Source of the DNA: Lentisalinibacter orientalis
GTDB lineage: Bacteria > Pseudomonadota > Gammaproteobacteria > Steroidobacterales > Woeseiaceae
Assembly: GCF_040706535.1 (NCBI RefSeq)
Contig: NZ_JAPDRJ010000001.1
Span: forward strand, 930,001 to 994,000
DNA: 64,000 bases
Direction: 5' to 3'
Part shown: piece after piece, positions 42,770-51,354 of the stretch
Layout: every line of letters begins with the position of its first letter
How positions within the stretch are numbered: position 1 is the stretch's first letter
The notes under the pieces: generated by a model
The model's input: the letters and a program-made list of their open reading frames with translations, nothing else
Databases searched by the model: none
Told to the model about the DNA's origin: nothing
Position numbers and translations under genes: made by a program

Positions 42770-44392
42770 TTATTCCGCAACTTCGGGCACCGGTCTCTCG
42801 ATGCGGTAATGGCGCGAATAGTTGTGGTCCATGATGTTCGCCCGGTAACCGCGCACCCAGGGTTTCACGAGGTGCCGCGCCACGTAGAAGTAGGCGAAGA
42901 TCGCCGGATAGTCGTTGATCAGCAGGCGTTCTGCGTCGCGCAGCAGGCGGGCGCGCCGCTCCATGTCGACCTCCGCCGAGGCCTCCGCGAGCAGCCGGTC
43001 GAACTCCGGATTGGCGTACCAGGCCGGGTTCTGGGGGCTGTCGGAGCGGAAGATCTCGAGGAAGGTATAGGGGTCGTTGTAGTCGCCCGTCCAGCCGTAG
43101 CGCAGGATCTCCCAGCGGGAGGGCTCCTTGCGGGTCTCCAGCATCACCTTGAACTCCTGGTTCACCACCGCGATGTCGGCGCCCAGCGCCGAGCGGATCA
43201 TCTCCTGCACGGCCACCGCGATCTTCCGGTGGTTGTCGCTGGTGTTGTAGAGGATGCGGGCCTCGAGCGGGTTGTCCGCCGAGTAGCCTGCCTCGCGGTA
43301 CAGCCGGCGGGCCTCGGCGAGGCGCCGCTCCTCCGGCCAGTCCTTCCACTCGTACTCCGCCGGGGTGTAGTTGTCGACGCCGGGCGGCACCAGACCCCAG
43401 GCGCCCTGCTGGCCGCCGCCCAGCACCTTCTCCACCAGCGTCTGCCGGTCCACCGCCATGGCCAGGGCCTGGCGCAGCCGGGCATCGTCGAAGGGCGGCT
43501 CGGTGAGGTCCAGCACGAAGAGATAGGTACTGAGATAGGGCGTGACGTGCAGCTCGTCGCCCAGGTTGGCCCTGATCCAGTCGTATTGGTTGTTGGGCAC
43601 CGACTGGGTGAAGTCCAGCTCCCCGGCCCGGTAGCGCTGCAGCTCGGCGCTGTGTTCCTCGATGGGGTAGTAGTAGACGGTGTCGATCTGCACGCTGGCC
43701 GCGCCGTGGTAGTGGGGATTGCGCCGCAGCCGGACGAAGGAGTTCACCGCCCACTCGTCCAGCGCGTAGGCGCCGTTGGAGACCATGTTGCCGGCGCGCG
43801 CGAAGTCCTCGCCGTGGGCCGCGAAGCTCGCCCGGTGCAGGGGATAGGTGGCGGAGTGGGTCAGCAGCGAGAGGAAGTAGGGGGTCGGCGCGGCGAGTTC
43901 CACGACGAAGGTCCGCTCGTCCGGCGCCGAGACGCCGAGCGCCCCGGGGGGCACATCGCCCCGGTTGACCGCCTCGGCGTTCTTTACCGGGAACAGCACC
44001 TGGGCGTAGGTCGAGGCCGTCGCCGGGTCCACCGTGCGGCGGAATCCCGCCACGAAATCCGCCGCCGTCACCGGATCACCGTTGGACCAGGCGGCGTCCT
44101 CGCGCAGCGTGAACGTCCAGGTGAGCCCGTCCGGCGAGACTTCCCAGGACTCCGCGGTGCCCGGCACCACTTTCGCCTCGACGTTGCCGGTGGTCAGGCC
44201 CTCGTAGAGGTCGCGCAGGATTTCGAAGGAGGCGCTGTCCTCGGCACGATGGGGGTCCAGCGTGGCGGGCTCGGCGCCGTTGCCGCGGTGGAACGTGACG
44301 CCTTCGTCGGTGACGCGCGAGCCGTCCGGCGCGCGATCGCCGCAGCCGGCAGCCAGGAAGGCCAGCGCCAGGAGGGTGAGGAGTCTCGGCAT
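42770..44392 (-). CDS. Oligopeptide ABC transporter substrate-binding lipoprotein (OppA-like)
   Basis: The 540-aa SBP family 5 protein has a lipobox LAAGC (13-17). FHRGNGAEPATLDPHRAEDS, the WSNGDPVTAADFVAGFRRTVDP signature and SLLTHSATYPLHRASF resemble OppA/MppA. No permease or ATPase genes are adjacent, so it is an orphan binding protein or uses a transporter encoded elsewhere. Transcribed with the amidohydrolase. Confidence 0.93.
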   Translation of the reverse strand: MPRLLTLLALAFLAAGCGDRAPDGSRVTDEGVTFHRGNGAEPATLDPHRAEDSASFEILRDLYEGLTTGNVEAKVVPGTAESWEVSPDGLTWTFTLREDAAWSNGDPVTAADFVAGFRRTVDPATASTYAQVLFPVKNAEAVNRGDVPPGALGVSAPDERTFVVELAAPTPYFLSLLTHSATYPLHRASFAAHGEDFARAGNMVSNGAYALDEWAVNSFVRLRRNPHYHGAASVQIDTVYYYPIEEHSAELQRYRAGELDFTQSVPNNQYDWIRANLGDELHVTPYLSTYLFVLDLTEPPFDDARLRQALAMAVDRQTLVEKVLGGGQQGAWGLVPPGVDNYTPAEYEWKDWPEERRLAEARRLYREAGYSADNPLEARILYNTSDNHRKIAVAVQEMIRSALGADIAVVNQEFKVMLETRKEPSRWEILRYGWTGDYNDPYTFLEIFRSDSPQNPAWYANPEFDRLLAEASAEVDMERRARLLRDAERLLINDYPAIFAYFYVARHLVKPWVRGYRANIMDHNYSRHYRIERPVPEVAE

Positions 44393-44499
44393 GGTTCACA
44401 CGGTCCGGTGGGGAACGCGCCGATGATGGCAAAGCCGCCCGCCGGGGGCAACGCGGCCCGCGCATGGCAATCCGCGCCGGTGGTGCCCATAATCCGGCC

Positions 44500-45462
44500 A
44501 TGGATATGGCCCGAGATACGCCCCGGCGGGAGCTCTATCCCGCCATCGAACCCAATCATTCCGGCACGCTCGCCGTCGGCGACGGCCACGTGCTGTATTA
44601 CGAGGAATGCGGGAACCCCCGCGGCAAGCCCGTGGTGCTGCTGCATGGCGGCCCCGGCGGCGGCTGCTCCGCCAGGATGCGCCGCTTCCACAACCCGGAC
44701 TTCTACCGCATCGTGCTGTTCGACCAGCGCGGCGCCGGCCGCAGCCGGCCCCATGCCAGCCTGGAGAACAACACGACGCAGCACCTGGTGGGCGACATCG
44801 AGATCATTCGCGCGGCGCTCGGCATCGAGCGCTGGCAGGTGTTCGGCGGCTCCTGGGGCAGCACGCTGGCGCTCGCCTATGCCCAGGCGCACCCGGAGCG
44901 GGTCACGGAGCTCGTACTGCGGGGCATCTTCCTGCTGCGGCGCAAGGAGATCCTGTGGTTCTACCAGCACGGCGCCAGCGAACTCTTCCCGGACCGCTGG
45001 GAGCAGTTCCTCGAGCCCATCCCCAGGCGCGAACGCGACGACCTCGTCGGTGCCTATTACCGGCGTCTGACCGGGGAGCATAGGGAGGAACGCCTCGCGG
45101 CGGCGCGGGCCTGGTCGATGTGGGAAGGCGCGACGAGCTGCCTCATCCCGAACCCGGCGCTGGTGTCGGATTTCGGCGAGGCCGCGCATGCGCTGGCGAT
45201 GGCGCGGATCGAGTGCCACTACTTCGTCAACGGCGGCTTCCTGGAGGACGGTCAGCTGCTGCGCGACGTGGACCGCCTCCGCAACATCCCTGCCGTCATC
45301 GTGCAGGGGCGCTATGATGTCGTCTGTCCGGCTACCAGCGCCTGGGAACTGCACCGGGCCTGGCCGGAGGCGCGCCTTCGCATCGCGCCGGACGCCGGGC
45401 ACTCGGCCTTCGAGCCGGGCAACGTCCACGAACTCGTCACCGCTACGGATACCTTCGCCTGA
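44500..45462 (+). CDS. pip: Proline iminopeptidase
   Basis: The 320-aa S33 peptidase (from ATG 44500, MDMARDTPRRELYPAIEP) removes N-terminal proline. Family elements are HGGPGGGCSARMRRFHNPDFYRI, DQRGAGRSRPHA, the nucleophile FGGSWGSTLALAYAQ, IECHYFVNGGFL, and catalytic Asp/His in QGRYDVVCP and DAGHSAFEPG. An ATG at 44464 would add 12 unconserved residues. It lies 2 bp upstream of the dihydroorotase gene, probably one operon despite unrelated roles. Confidence 0.93.
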   Translation: MDMARDTPRRELYPAIEPNHSGTLAVGDGHVLYYEECGNPRGKPVVLLHGGPGGGCSARMRRFHNPDFYRIVLFDQRGAGRSRPHASLENNTTQHLVGDIEIIRAALGIERWQVFGGSWGSTLALAYAQAHPERVTELVLRGIFLLRRKEILWFYQHGASELFPDRWEQFLEPIPRRERDDLVGAYYRRLTGEHREERLAAARAWSMWEGATSCLIPNPALVSDFGEAAHALAMARIECHYFVNGGFLEDGQLLRDVDRLRNIPAVIVQGRYDVVCPATSAWELHRAWPEARLRIAPDAGHSAFEPGNVHELVTATDTFA

Positions 45463-45464
45463 TC

Positions 45465-46808
45465 ATGAAAAAACTGCTGATTACCAACGCCCGCCTCGTC
45501 AACGAGGGTGAGACCCGCGACGCCGACGTGCTGATCGACGGCGAGCGCATAGAGAAGATCGACGCCTCCATCGAGGCCGGCGCCGGCACCGAGGTGCTGG
45601 ACGCCGGCGGCCGCTACCTCATCCCCGGCATGATCGACGACCAGGTCCATTTCCGCGAACCCGGCCTCACCCACAAGGGCGACATCGCCACCGAATCGGC
45701 AGCCGCCGTGGCCGGCGGCATCACCAGTTACATGGAGATGCCGAACGTCGATCCCCCGACCACGACCATCGCGGCGCTGGAGGAGAAGTACGACCGCGCG
45801 GCGGGCCGCTCGCGGGCGAATTACGCCTTCTATCTGGGCGCCACCAACGACAACATCAGCCAGATCCGCGCGCTGGCGCCCGGCACCGCCTGCGGCATCA
45901 AGGTGTTCATGGGCGCCTCCACCGGCAACCTGCTGGTGGACGATCCCGACGCCCTGGAGCTCATCTTCCGCGATGCGCCGGTGACCGTGGTGACCCACTG
46001 CGAGGACTCGCCGATGATCTGGGAGGCCGAAGCTGCCGCCCGGGAGAAGTACGGCGACGACGTGCCGATGAGCGAGCATCCGCACATCCGCTCGGCGGAG
46101 GCCTGCTACAAGTCGTCCAGCTATGCCGTCGACATGGCCCGCCGCCACGGCACCCGGCTGCACGTACTGCACCTCACCACGGCGATGGAGATGGAGCTGT
46201 TCTCGACGGCACCCCGGGGCGAGAAGCACGTGACGGCGGAGGTCTGCGTGCACCATCTCTGGTTCGACGAATCGGATTACGAGCGCCTGGGCGCGCTCAT
46301 CAAGTGCAATCCCGCCATCAAGAGCCGGGAGGACCGGGACGCGCTGCGCCAGGCGCTGGCCGACGGCCGCATCGACGTGGTGGCCACCGACCACGCGCCC
46401 CACACGGCGGAGGAGAAGGCGAACAGTTACTTCGGCGCGCCGGCGGGCCTGCCGCTGGTGCAGCATGCGCTGCCGAGCATGCTTGAGCACGTGCACGAGG
46501 GCCGCTACAGCCTGGAGTTCGTGGTGGACCGTACCAGCCACGCCATCGCCGATATCTTCGGGGTGCAGCATCGCGGCTACGTGCGCGAGGGATACTACGC
46601 CGATCTCGCCATCGTCGACATGGACGACCCGTGGACGGTTTCGACGGATAACCTGCTCTACAAGTGCGGCTGGTCGCCGTTCGAGGGCGTGACCTTCCGC
46701 TCCCGGATCCGCACCACTCTGGTGAACGGCCGTGTCGTCTGGGACGACGGCCGCATCGTCGGCGATCCGGCGGGCCAGCGCATGAGCTTCGACCCGCCGA
46801 CCCGCTAG
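45465..46808 (+). CDS. pyrC: Dihydroorotase, class I type, QxH variant
   Basis: The 447-aa protein of the cyclic amidohydrolase superfamily closes carbamoyl-aspartate to dihydroorotate in pyrimidine synthesis. The metal motif usually written HxH-REPG here reads D-Q60-V-H62-FREPGLTHK, with Gln in place of the first His. Other elements are intact: GIKVFMGASTGN, VTHCEDSPM, LHVLHLTTAMEM, NPAIKSREDRDAL and VVATDHAPHTAEEK. The variant resembles a clade I associate with Bacteroidetes-type dihydroorotases. It starts at ATG 45465. Confidence 0.85.
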   Translation: MKKLLITNARLVNEGETRDADVLIDGERIEKIDASIEAGAGTEVLDAGGRYLIPGMIDDQVHFREPGLTHKGDIATESAAAVAGGITSYMEMPNVDPPTTTIAALEEKYDRAAGRSRANYAFYLGATNDNISQIRALAPGTACGIKVFMGASTGNLLVDDPDALELIFRDAPVTVVTHCEDSPMIWEAEAAAREKYGDDVPMSEHPHIRSAEACYKSSSYAVDMARRHGTRLHVLHLTTAMEMELFSTAPRGEKHVTAEVCVHHLWFDESDYERLGALIKCNPAIKSREDRDALRQALADGRIDVVATDHAPHTAEEKANSYFGAPAGLPLVQHALPSMLEHVHEGRYSLEFVVDRTSHAIADIFGVQHRGYVREGYYADLAIVDMDDPWTVSTDNLLYKCGWSPFEGVTFRSRIRTTLVNGRVVWDDGRIVGDPAGQRMSFDPPTR

Positions 46809-46885
46809 CGCCTGTTTCTCCCGACCATCCCCCAGGCGTCCCCAGCCGCCCAGCTGTCCCTGATCCCGACATCGTCACGGGCTGA

Positions 46886-46914
46886 TTGCCGCCCGGTCGC
46901 CGGCCCCCTATGAT
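46886..46914 (+). promoter_or_regulatory. Sigma-70 promoter of the acyl-CoA ligase gene
   Basis: TTGCCG (46886-46891), 17 bp, TATGAT (46909-46914). The likely start point near 46921 leaves ~33 nt before ATG 46954, which has a GGGGGAGA Shine-Dalgarno. Confidence 0.6.
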
Positions 46915-46953
46915 GCTGCGCTCAACGTTTCAGCACGGCGGGGGAGACAGACC

Positions 46954-48486
46954 ATGCTGCACTTGCCACAGGTCGACTACAGCCTGGCCGAGACCATACT
47001 GCGACGCGCAGAGCTGGACCCGGACAATCGCGCCATCGTCTTCGAGGAGACGGAATACACCTACGCGGAGTTCGTGGATCGAATCCGCCGCCTGGCCACC
47101 GTGCTGCAGGACGGCGGCGTGTGCCAGGGCGACCGGGTCGGCTATCTCGGCGTCAACCACCCCGCCTTCCTGGAGACCCTGCTGGCGGCGACGGCCCTCG
47201 GCGCGGTCTTCGTCCCGCTGAACTTCCGCCTGACCGGGCCCGAGCTCGAGTTCATCATCAACGACGCCGGTGTGCATACGCTGATCGCGGACGATATGCT
47301 GCGGCCGGTCATCGAGCCCGTGCGCGAGTCGCTCTGCGTGCGCCGCTACCTCGGCGCGGAGAGTGCCGCCGACGGGTGGGAGGACTACCAGGGCCTGCTC
47401 GCGAGCGCCGAAGCGTACCCGGGCCACATCGCCGCCGCGCCCCACGACACCGCCGTCATCATGTACACGTCGGGCACGACCGGCCGTCCCAAGGGCGCCA
47501 TGCTCACGCACGGCAACCTGCTCTGGAACAACGTGAGCGCCGCCTTCGCGCTGTCCTCCAACCCGGACGACATCACGCTCACCGCAGCGCCGCTGTTCCA
47601 CATCGGCGGGCTCAACGTCACCACGCTGCTCGCCATGCAGGTGGGCGCCTGCGTGGTGCTGCACCGCGCCTTCGACCCGGGTAATGCGCTGGAGGACATC
47701 GCCCGTTACCGCTGCACCACCATGTTCGGCGCGCCGGCCATGTTTCTGTTCATGGCCCAGCAGCAGCAGTTCGCCGACACCGACCTCTCGAGCCTGCGCT
47801 CGCTGGTGGTCGGCGCCGCGCCGGTGCCGAAGTCACTGCTGGAGATCTACGGCAGCCGCGGCGTGAACCTGGACCAGGGCTACGGGCTGACGGAGACCTC
47901 CCCGCTGGTGAGTTTCCTGAAGTCCCAGTACACGGCGGACAAGCTCGGCTCCGCCGGCAAGCCGGGCCTGTTCGGCGAACTGCGCATCGCGGACGCCGAC
48001 GGCCACAGCCTGGCGCCGGGTGAAGTGGGCGAGATCCTCTACCGCGGCCCCAACGTCATGAAAGGCTACTGGAACCGGCCCGAGGCCACCGCCGAGGCCA
48101 TCGACGAGGACGGCTGGTTCCACACCGGCGACGCGGGCTATCTGGACGAGGACGGCTTCCTGTTCATCAGCGACCGGGTGAAGGACATGGTCATCAGCGG
48201 CGGCGAGAACGTCTATCCCGCCGAGGTGGAAGGCGTGCTGTACGAGCACCCGGCCGTGGCCGAGGTGGCGGTTATCGGCCTGCCGGACGACAAGTGGGGC
48301 GAGGCGGTCACCGCCGTCGTGGCGCTGAACGAGGGCGCCGAACTCACGCTGGACGAGCTGCGCGACTTCGCCGACGGCAAGCTGGCCCGCTACAAGCTGC
48401 CGCTGCGGCTGCACATCGTCCAGGCGCTGCCGCGCAACCCGGCGGGCAAGGTGCTGAAATTCGAGCTGCGTGAAGAATTGGGGTAG
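46954..48486 (+). CDS. Acyl-CoA synthetase (AMP-forming)
   Basis: The 510-aa ANL-superfamily ligase has P-loop IMYTSGTTGRPKGAMLTHGN, motif LDQGYGLTETSPLVSF, DGWFHTGDAGYLDEDGFLFISDRVKDM and a C-terminal catalytic Lys in PRNPAGKVLKFELR. It activates a medium/long-chain or aryl carboxylate to its CoA thioester. Size and N-terminus resemble fatty-acid-CoA ligases of the FadD3/FadK type. Its stop codon TAG (48484-48486) comes from the GTAGGA head of a REP starting at 48483. Confidence 0.92.
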   Translation: MLHLPQVDYSLAETILRRAELDPDNRAIVFEETEYTYAEFVDRIRRLATVLQDGGVCQGDRVGYLGVNHPAFLETLLAATALGAVFVPLNFRLTGPELEFIINDAGVHTLIADDMLRPVIEPVRESLCVRRYLGAESAADGWEDYQGLLASAEAYPGHIAAAPHDTAVIMYTSGTTGRPKGAMLTHGNLLWNNVSAAFALSSNPDDITLTAAPLFHIGGLNVTTLLAMQVGACVVLHRAFDPGNALEDIARYRCTTMFGAPAMFLFMAQQQQFADTDLSSLRSLVVGAAPVPKSLLEIYGSRGVNLDQGYGLTETSPLVSFLKSQYTADKLGSAGKPGLFGELRIADADGHSLAPGEVGEILYRGPNVMKGYWNRPEATAEAIDEDGWFHTGDAGYLDEDGFLFISDRVKDMVISGGENVYPAEVEGVLYEHPAVAEVAVIGLPDDKWGEAVTAVVALNEGAELTLDELRDFADGKLARYKLPLRLHIVQALPRNPAGKVLKFELREELG

Positions 48487-48556
48487 GAGGGCCTTCAGGC
48501 CCGATCCCGATTCCGGCCAGATTTCGATAATGAATCGGGGCTAAAGCCCCTCCTAC
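48483..48556. repeat. Inverted pair of GTAG-type REPs
   Basis: A direct copy (48483-48505, overlapping the ligase stop codon) and an inverted copy (48534-48556) are separated by 28 bp. They lie between the convergent ligase and membrane-protein genes. Confidence 0.9.
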
Positions 48557-48565
48557 GGGCCCCCC

Positions 48566-48967
48566 CTACCGTCCTCGATTCGACCCCGTCGCCTTGCCCC
48601 ACACCATCACCGCCACCACCGGCAGCAGGATCTGCGCCGCGTAGGTGCTGAGGTTGGCCCAGAAGGCGGCACCGGCGTAATTGCCGCGGGTGCCGATGGC
48701 CCAGCCGGCCGCGGCCAGGCTCGGTATCAGGAATGCGGCCGTATGGGCAGCCAGGTGCCGGGGCTTCAGCCGGGTGACCAGATAACCCGCGCAGACCGCC
48801 AGCAGCGCCGTCAGGAATGTCTGCCACAGCGCCTGGGCCCAGTAGATGCCGCCCTCGATGCCGAGCGCCCGGTCGGCGAACGGCACCGGCACCCAGATGG
48901 CCGCATAAGTGGTGAGCTGCACGTAGGCCAGCCCGAGGGCCAGTGCGATCAGCAGGTTGACGTACAC
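48566..48967 (-). CDS. Small four-helix membrane protein of unknown function
   Basis: The 133-aa product has four hydrophobic segments (about 5-25, 45-65, 73-90, 102-123). It starts MYVNLLIALALGLAYVQLT. No recognised family motif. It lies 4 bp downstream of the SDR gene on the same strand, so they are probably co-transcribed. Confidence 0.72.
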   Translation of the reverse strand: MYVNLLIALALGLAYVQLTTYAAIWVPVPFADRALGIEGGIYWAQALWQTFLTALLAVCAGYLVTRLKPRHLAAHTAAFLIPSLAAAGWAIGTRGNYAGAAFWANLSTYAAQILLPVVAVMVWGKATGSNRGR

Positions 48968-48971
48968 CGGC

Positions 48972-49739
48972 TCAACCCGCGAAGGTCACGCCGCCGTCGA
49001 CGGTGAGGGTGGTGCCCACCAGGTAGTCGCCGGAGCGGGCGGCCAGGAAGATGGCGGCCGCGGCCATGTCTTCGGCCGTGCCCACCCGCCGTGCCGGGAT
49101 GTGCTGGCTGACCACGTCCGGATTGTCCCGGGCCCAGATGTTCATGTCGCTGGCGAAGGCGCCGGGCGCGATGGCGTTCACGCAGATGTTGTCCGCGATC
49201 AGCCGCTTCGCCAGCCGGCGGGTCAGGTGGATGACGCCGGCCTTGCTGGTGACGTAGGAGTAGGTCTCGAGGTCCGGCGTGCGCAGGCCGTCGATGGAGG
49301 CGATGTTGATGACCTTCGCCGGTCGGTCGCCGGCGGCACCCTTGCGCAGCATGGGCGCGAAGCGCTGGGTGAGGAAGAACAGGGACTTCGCGTTCAGGTT
49401 CATCACCTTGTCCCAGCCCTCCTCGGAGAATTTGTCGAACTCTTCGCCCCACGCCGCGCCGGCGTTGTTCACCAGGATATCCAGGTGAGCCTCCCGTGCA
49501 TGGACGTCGGCGACGAAGGCGTCGATGCCCTGCAGCGTGGAGACGTCGTGGGGCAGCGCGATGCACTCGCCGTGCTCGCTCATCTCGCGCGCCGCCTGCT
49601 CGCAGGCCTCGGCCTTGCGGGCGGTGATGTAGGTCTTGACGCCGCCGCGCACGAAGCCTTCGGCGATCATGCGGCCGATGCCGCGGGAGCCGCCGGTCAC
49701 CACGGCCACCCGGCCCGACAGGTCGAAGAGGTTGTCCAT
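48972..49739 (-). CDS. Short-chain dehydrogenase/reductase
   Basis: The 255-aa classical SDR has cofactor motif TGGSRGIG (15-22), with R42/K43 (ITARKAEA) after the second strand suggesting NADP(H) preference. NNAG, catalytic Ser in INIASIDG, Tyr/Lys in YSYVTSKAGV and the end GTTLTVDGGVTFAG follow. The pattern resembles RhlG-type 3-oxoacyl reductases. Possible role in lipid metabolism alongside the neighbouring acyl-CoA ligase. Confidence 0.9.
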   Translation of the reverse strand: MDNLFDLSGRVAVVTGGSRGIGRMIAEGFVRGGVKTYITARKAEACEQAAREMSEHGECIALPHDVSTLQGIDAFVADVHAREAHLDILVNNAGAAWGEEFDKFSEEGWDKVMNLNAKSLFFLTQRFAPMLRKGAAGDRPAKVINIASIDGLRTPDLETYSYVTSKAGVIHLTRRLAKRLIADNICVNAIAPGAFASDMNIWARDNPDVVSQHIPARRVGTAEDMAAAAIFLAARSGDYLVGTTLTVDGGVTFAG

Positions 49740-49770
49740 CGTCGCTCCTTTTGTCCGCCCCCGGAGATAG

Positions 49771-49801
49771 AAAGGCCCGCCATGCTACAACATGACGGGC
49801 C
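49771..49801 (-). terminator. Hairpin terminator after the NapC-type cytochrome gene
   Basis: 11-bp arms (49774-49784 and 49791-49801) with one internal wobble and a 6-nt loop, followed on the minus strand by TTTCTAT. It lies 23 bp beyond the cytochrome stop codon, separating it from the SDR gene. Confidence 0.7.
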
Positions 49802-49823
49802 TGCGGGCGGTCGGGTTGGCCGG

Positions 49824-51227
49824 CTAGCGCCGGAGTTCGGTGAGAATCTCCGGGTTCTCCTCTTCCCGCGCCAGTACCGTGTGGCAGGTGGAGCAGCGGC
49901 GGGTGATCTGCTCGCCCTCGACGGTCTCCAGGTCCCGGTTGTGGCAGCGGAAGCAGCCCGGCGACTGCTGATGGCCGATGTGGTCCGGGTACGTGTTCCA
50001 CCACACCTTCATGTGCGGGAAGACGTTCACCGCGTACAGATCGCCAAGGGTCTCGCCGGCCTGCTCGATGGCAGCCGCCTTCTCGGCGGCCAGCTCCGGG
50101 TAGTTCTCCTCGTAGTAGGCGGTCAGCTCCGCAGACAGAGTCGTACGTGCCTCCTCGATGGTCTCGAATTTCTGATCGATGATGCGCACGGCCTCGCGCT
50201 TCACGAACGGCAGCGACTGGTCGATGCGGCCGTCGTGGATGGCGTTGTCCACCTCTTCGCCGGGCTGACGATACTGGTGGCTCGGCCGGTTGTGGCAGTC
50301 CACGCAGTCCATGGTGCGCCACAGGCCGTCGTCCTCCGGTGCATCCGGTTTCAGCCAGACCTTCTCCGTGCCGTCCGGGCGCACCAGGCGCACTTCGTAG
50401 ATGTCCTCGCGGGTCTCGTCCGAGCGATAGCGGACCTCGTTCTCCGGCGCCACGTGCCAGTGGATGCCGGTGGATTCGCGGCCGTTGGCGCCGCCCACCT
50501 TCAGCAGGACGGCCGTCTTCAGCTCGGTGTTCTGCTCGTCGTCGGCATACGTGGTGGTGATGTCGAGCTTGTCGCCATGGAACTTGGACGGCCAGTGGCA
50601 CTGCTCGCAGGTCTCGCGGGCCGGGCGCAGGTCGTGCAGCGGCGTCTCGATGGGACGGGGGTACAGATCGAAGGCCACGGCAACCAGCTGCCAGGCGCCG
50701 TCCAGCTTGGATTTCACGAACCAGTCGGCGCCGGGCCCGATGTGGCACTCGGCGCAGGTCACCCGGGAGTGGGGCGAGCGCTGGTAGGCCGTGTACTCGG
50801 GTTCCATCACCGAATGGCAGGCCATGCCGCAGAATTCCACGGACTCCATCACCTCGACGCCCTTGTAGGTGGCGCCGGCCAGCACCACGATGTTCAGCAC
50901 GGTCAGACCGAGGAAGACCATCAGGGCGCCGCGGGTCTTCGGCGTGTTGAGGTCGATGACCGGGAACGGCCCGCGGCCCTCGTATTCCGGATGTTTGCGC
51001 ATCCGCCGCCGTTCGAAATAGATGCCGACGGGGATGAGGAGCAGGCCGAGGGCGAAGATCGCCGGCAGGATCAGGAAGGTCAGGATGCCCAGGTACGGTC
51101 CGCCCTGGTGCCCGATCGACTCGACGAAATACAGCGTGATGATCAGGACGGCGCTGACCAGTGCCACGGCCGAACCGGCCAGGCTGATCCAGTTGCGGGT
51201 GATGGAGGCGAAGAAATGTCTGGACAT
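49824..51227 (-). CDS. NapC/NirT-type multihaem inner-membrane cytochrome c (ImcH-like layout)
   Basis: The 467-aa protein has three membrane helices (about 13-36, 44-70, 98-122), then a periplasmic multihaem domain. Haem motifs: CGMACH (133-138, a C-X3-CH form in the first position), CAECH (158-162), CEQCH, CVDCH, CFRCH and CSTCH, six in all. The first-haem context SVMEPEYTAYQRSPHSRVTCAECHIGPGADWF is NapC/NirT-like and implies quinol oxidation at the membrane face. Three N-terminal helices, rather than one, resemble ImcH of Geobacter. It lies downstream of the CbcL-like gene on the same strand. Confidence 0.9.
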   Translation of the reverse strand: MSRHFFASITRNWISLAGSAVALVSAVLIITLYFVESIGHQGGPYLGILTFLILPAIFALGLLLIPVGIYFERRRMRKHPEYEGRGPFPVIDLNTPKTRGALMVFLGLTVLNIVVLAGATYKGVEVMESVEFCGMACHSVMEPEYTAYQRSPHSRVTCAECHIGPGADWFVKSKLDGAWQLVAVAFDLYPRPIETPLHDLRPARETCEQCHWPSKFHGDKLDITTTYADDEQNTELKTAVLLKVGGANGRESTGIHWHVAPENEVRYRSDETREDIYEVRLVRPDGTEKVWLKPDAPEDDGLWRTMDCVDCHNRPSHQYRQPGEEVDNAIHDGRIDQSLPFVKREAVRIIDQKFETIEEARTTLSAELTAYYEENYPELAAEKAAAIEQAGETLGDLYAVNVFPHMKVWWNTYPDHIGHQQSPGCFRCHNRDLETVEGEQITRRCSTCHTVLAREEENPEILTELRR

Positions 51228-51354
51228 GGGTCCCCCCGGTTACGAAAACGCCGATGCGGCAGACGAAGCTGCCGCAGCACCGGAAGATGCTACGGCAGCC
51301 CCGCGGTCAGGGGAGTAAGGGTTCTCCGTAATGCCGCTGCGGATTCGTCAGGCG

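Noticed and set aside
41579..45070. 1163-codon open frame on the plus strand
   Set aside because: Runs antisense through the amidohydrolase and OppA-like genes and out of frame through the start of pip; no motif, so a GC artefact.
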